DNA of 39,454 nt from Prevotella pallens ATCC 700821 (GTDB taxonomy: Bacteria; Bacteroidota; Bacteroidia; Bacteroidales; Bacteroidaceae), in NCBI RefSeq assembly GCF_000220255.1, contig NZ_GL982513.1:1272683-1312136 (forward strand), read 5' to 3'. A model generated the notes under the pieces. The model ran no database searches. It saw only the letters and a list, made by a program, of their open reading frames with translations, and was not told the origin of the DNA. Both the position numbers and the translations under genes were made by a program. Positions 37,576-39,454 of the stretch are shown piece by piece; within the stretch, counting starts at the first letter, position 1; each line of letters starts with the position of its first letter.

Positions 37576-37920
37576 TTATGCCTCCTTTACTGCTGCCCAC
37601 TTTGCACGACGTTTTTCAGCATACGCTGCTGAATATTTATCTTGCTTTATGGTGATAAAACGAATAACTTTCTCGTCACGGCGGAAGCCTGTTTCGAGTG
37701 TCTTTACAACTGAAGGTTCAGCATTAAACTCCAACATTGCATAGAAACCAGATGATTTCTTCTGAATGTTGTAAGCTAACTTTTTGAGACCCCAAATCTC
37801 TTCATTCAAAATATCAGCTCCATTTTCTATGAGCAGATTTTTGAATTTAGCGACCGCTTCCTTCATCTGTTCATCAGACAAAACGGGAGTCAAAATGAAA
37901 ACGGTTTCGTATTGATTCAT
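37576..37920 (-). CDS. rpsF: Ribosomal protein bS6
   Basis: A 114-residue 30S protein: [30 protein letters not shown] at the N-terminus, then [50 protein letters not shown], the typical bS6 fold. It heads rpsF-rpsR-rplI. There is no SD before its own ATG, in contrast to the two genes behind it. Only 2 nt separate its stop from the rpsR ATG. Confidence 0.96.
   Translation of the reverse strand: MNQYETVFILTPVLSDEQMKEAVAKFKNLLIENGADILNEEIWGLKKLAYNIQKKSSGFYAMLEFNAEPSVVKTLETGFRRDEKVIRFITIKQDKYSAAYAEKRRAKWAAVKEA
37581..37587 (-). promoter_or_regulatory. Strong Shine-Dalgarno of rpsR
   Basis: On the minus strand AAGGAGG, 7 nt before the ATG at 37573. A matching site for rplI is at 37293-37299, 6 nt before the ATG at 37286. 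Starts of infC, rpmI, grpE, galK, lpxD, lpxC/fabZ and purC show nothing comparable. Confidence 0.9.
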
Positions 37921-37975
37921 ACTACTTTTATTGAATATTAATTAAAAATTATGCACTCCACTTAGAAATGCGATG

Positions 37976-38007
37976 CAAAATTACGATTCTTTTGTGAGAT
38001 AACCAAA
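37976..38007 (-). promoter_or_regulatory. Promoter of rpsF-rpsR-rplI
   Basis: On the minus strand: TTTG (38007-38004), 20-nt spacer, TAATTTTG (37983-37976). It overlaps the divergent promoter of the small membrane protein. Confidence 0.82.
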
Positions 38008-38024
38008 TATTTTTTATACTTTTG
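37991..38024 (+). promoter_or_regulatory. Divergent promoter of the membrane miniprotein
   Basis: TTTG (37991-37994), 22-nt spacer, TACTTTTG (38017-38024). The ATG at 38031 is 6 nt after the box, as for a leaderless message. The -33 region overlaps that of the rpsF promoter, so the two may exclude each other. Confidence 0.65.
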
Positions 38025-38030
38025 CAACTA

Positions 38031-38198
38031 ATGGGTAAATATATTACATATATAGGGCTTTTTAGTATAGTTGTGGGAATTGTATTTTTCACTATTCATA
38101 TTCTGTTTCATATAAAAGGGAATATACTGCTTTTTGGCGGATTAATATTGGTTATTGGAGGTACAATTGTTTATGTGAAATCTCAAAAGAATTCATAA
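38031..38198 (+). CDS. Small membrane protein, 55 residues, unknown function
   Basis: A 55-residue open frame with two hydrophobic segments: IGLFSIVVGIVFFTIHILF (residues 8-26) and ILLFGGLILVIGGTIVYV (32-49). A short loop HIKGN lies between them, and the end is basic (KSQKNS). This shape is a small two-helix inner-membrane protein. I do not recognise the family. Support comes from a -7 box just upstream, the composition and the clean ATG-to-stop frame. It is divergent from rpsF. Confidence 0.7.
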   Translation: MGKYITYIGLFSIVVGIVFFTIHILFHIKGNILLFGGLILVIGGTIVYVKSQKNS

Positions 38199-38350
38199 TG
38201 TCATATACATATATAATATAGTATTATGGCGGGAGAGAGGATCTGTAGAAAATAGATTGGGAGATTATAAAACGGTGTTTACTGTTTACTCACAATTTAA
38301 ATAAGATATCTCAATATTCTAGAAAAAGCTAGTAAATGTTAGTACTTTTA
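38199..38350. other. Gene-free stretch before array A2
   Basis: About 150 bp between the miniprotein stop and the palindrome array. No ORF, promoter or clear hairpin was seen. Confidence 0.4.
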
Positions 38351-38432
38351 TTTTAGATATCTGGCACGCTTGTCTCAGATATCTATTATGCTTGTTTCAG
38401 ATATCTCTCAGTTGCGAATTTGATATCATAAC
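38351..38432. repeat. 22-bp-period palindrome array, family A copy 2
   Basis: Units at 38351, 38373 and 38395, and a partial one at 38417, again 22 bp apart. Each carries CAGATATCT or TAGATATCT, and the last again diverges to GATATCATAA. Inter-core sequences share parts with copy 1 (CTCAGTTG, CGCTTG). It lies between the miniprotein and rprY, in the same orientation as copy 1. Confidence 0.9.
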
Positions 38433-38641
38433 AATTGACGGCCTTTGTGATTTTGTATTATAATAACTGAACAACATTTATTCAGGTGTGGTGATTATAA
38501 ATTCTTTTATCCTTAAATGTTTTCTTTTAAGTTATATTATAAGTTTTTGAACAACAATATATTTTCGATATTTTCTTATAGAAAGATGGAAGTTATTACA
38601 TACGTTTTCTTTCCATAGTGTGTCCATCTCTTTTCTATTAT
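38433..38641. other. Gene-free stretch between array A2 and the rprY terminator
   Basis: About 210 bp of AT-rich DNA with no supported feature. Confidence 0.4.
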
Positions 38642-38679
38642 AAAAAAAGAGCTCAATGAACACACGTCATTGAGCTCTT
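38642..38679 (-). terminator. Intrinsic terminator after rprY
   Basis: A perfect 13-bp stem (38647-38659 with 38667-38679, arms AAGAGCTCAATGA / TCATTGAGCTCTT), followed on the minus strand by a run of T (38648-38642). It lies 7 nt after the rprY stop. Confidence 0.93.
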
Positions 38680-38686
38680 GCTTATT

Positions 38687-39370
38687 CTACTCTTCGTCTG
38701 GTACTATAAGTTTATATCCTTTGCCATGAATATTTATGATTTCTATTTGGTCGTCAGCCTTCAAATGTTTACGTAATTTAGTGATATAAACATCCATAGA
38801 TCGTGCATTAAAGTAATTATCATCAATCCAAATAGTTTTTAAAGCATAATCGCGCTGCAATATTTCATTAGAGTGTGCGCAAAGCAAAGCCAACAACTCA
38901 TTTTCTTTTGTTGTTAGTTTCGTAGCTTTTTCAGGATCATTATCAAGTGTAAGAAGTTGCTTTTGTGTATCAAAACTAAAACGCCCAATTTGATAGAGAG
39001 TTGATTCTTTTGTTTTCTTTCCTCGTACACGACGTAGAATAGCCTCAATACGGAACACTAGTTCTTCCATAGAGAAAGGCTTAGTAATATAATCGTCTGC
39101 TCCAATCTTAAATCCTGCAAGAATATCTTCCTTAAGCTGTTTAGCTGTCAAGAATATTATTGGAATTTCTGCATTTGATTGACGTATTTCTTGTGCTAAT
39201 GTAAATCCGTCTTTTTTCGGCATCATTACATCAAGAACACAAATGTCGTACTTGTTTTTTAAGAAGGTTTTATATCCCACTTCTCCATCAGGGCACAAAT
39301 CAGCTTGATAGCCCTTTGCTTGTAAATACTCACTTAACAGTGTTCCGAGATTTTCATCGTCTTCACACAA
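38687..39370 (-). CDS. rprY: OmpR-type response regulator RprY
   Basis: A DNA-binding response regulator. The receiver domain has the acidic pair CEDDENLG, the phosphoacceptor Asp in ICVLDVMMPKKDGF, the conserved Thr in IIFLTAKQ and Lys in DDYITKPFSMEEL. The winged-helix output domain (from about residue 125) has TTKENELLALLCAHSNEIL and YFNARSMDVYITKLRKHL. It closely resembles RprY of Bacteroides. The open frame starts at a TTG inside the first beta strand, too late for a receiver domain. An ATG at 39395 gives the expected start (MEEKFKI...) but is shifted by one base. A cognate histidine kinase (rprX) would lie beyond the window. Confidence 0.9.
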   Translation of the reverse strand: MCEDDENLGTLLSEYLQAKGYQADLCPDGEVGYKTFLKNKYDICVLDVMMPKKDGFTLAQEIRQSNAEIPIIFLTAKQLKEDILAGFKIGADDYITKPFSMEELVFRIEAILRRVRGKKTKESTLYQIGRFSFDTQKQLLTLDNDPEKATKLTTKENELLALLCAHSNEILQRDYALKTIWIDDNYFNARSMDVYITKLRKHLKADDQIEIINIHGKGYKLIVPDEE

Positions 39371-39395
39371 TAAAAATTTTGAATTTTTCTTCCAT
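39371..39395 (-). other. rprY: Out-of-frame N-terminus of rprY
   Basis: On the minus strand the ATG at 39395-39393 begins MEEKFKI, then a run of five T (plus 39372-39376). Dropping one base there would join it to LLCEDDENLG, giving 235 residues, the normal receiver start. As it stands the frame from this ATG ends at TGA after ten codons. Confidence 0.75.
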
Positions 39396-39454
39396 ATTGT
39401 TTCTTTTTTATAAATTATTATTGTTTTCTATTTATCTAATAACACTGGCAATAT

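Noticed and set aside
37574..37600. Longer N-terminus of bS18
   Set aside because: This segment is the end of rpsF read in another frame; the strong SD fits the ATG at 37573.

Overview
The window looks like chromosomal DNA of a Bacteroidales bacterium, most likely a Prevotella-like genus. The evidence is consistent. The DNA is AT-rich. There are at least seven good matches to the Bacteroidetes housekeeping promoter (TTG/TTTG, about 20 nt, TAnnTTTG). Most starts lack a Shine-Dalgarno (SD) sequence. There is a fused lpxC-fabZ, an RprY-type response regulator, a galM-transporter-galK set, and a TonB-dependent receptor with an N-terminal carboxypeptidase-regulatory-like domain. The species cannot be fixed from the sequence alone.

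Layout. 1-1200: a decayed IS66 transposase (frameshift, stops, internal deletion, lost 3' end) followed by a short tandem palindrome array. 1748-10380 (+): a YbiT-like ABC-F ATPase, then grpE-dnaJ-folC, then galM-gluP-galK for galactose use. 11239-26608 (-): fourteen co-directional genes. From the promoter end these are phoH, purC, menG, aroE, a purM-like gene and prfA, then pyrF and an HD hydrolase, then lpxD, lpxC/fabZ, lpxA, miaA, a class A PBP and a small lipoprotein. They mix purine, pyrimidine, menaquinone, shikimate, lipid A and peptidoglycan functions. 27364-28896: a M15-like (DUF5715-type) membrane-anchored protein converging on a lipoprotein gene. 29330-33647 (-): a three-gene outer-membrane uptake operon (TonB receptor, beta-propeller surface lipoprotein, TetR regulator) with a long, attenuator-like leader. 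34082-37920 (-): two translation clusters, infC-rpmI-rplT and rpsF-rpsR-rplI, with an AAA/CYTH ATPase between them. 38031-38198 (+): a 55-codon membrane miniprotein. 38687-39395 (-): rprY.

Most interesting points. (1) Five intergenic arrays of short dyad-symmetric units belong to three unrelated sequence families, yet all have a period of exactly 22 bp (two helical turns). (2) rpsR and rplI, downstream of rpsF, have near-perfect Shine-Dalgarno sequences in a genome that otherwise ignores them. bS6 and bS18 form part of the pocket that hides the anti-SD in Bacteroidetes ribosomes, so this suggests a feedback loop. (3) The TonB-receptor operon leader carries a terminator-like hairpin inside a 22-codon upstream ORF. 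(4) infC and rprY each carry a one-base excess in a homopolymer that breaks the frame. (5) The second ATPase domain of the ABC-F protein is degenerate in a pattern that leaves exactly one intact composite site. (6) A sigma-54-like promoter precedes grpE. (7) Two genes have a -7 box about 6 nt before the ATG, as expected for leaderless mRNAs. (8) Terminator hairpins sit just before dnaJ, galK and the AAA/CYTH gene, inside apparent operons.
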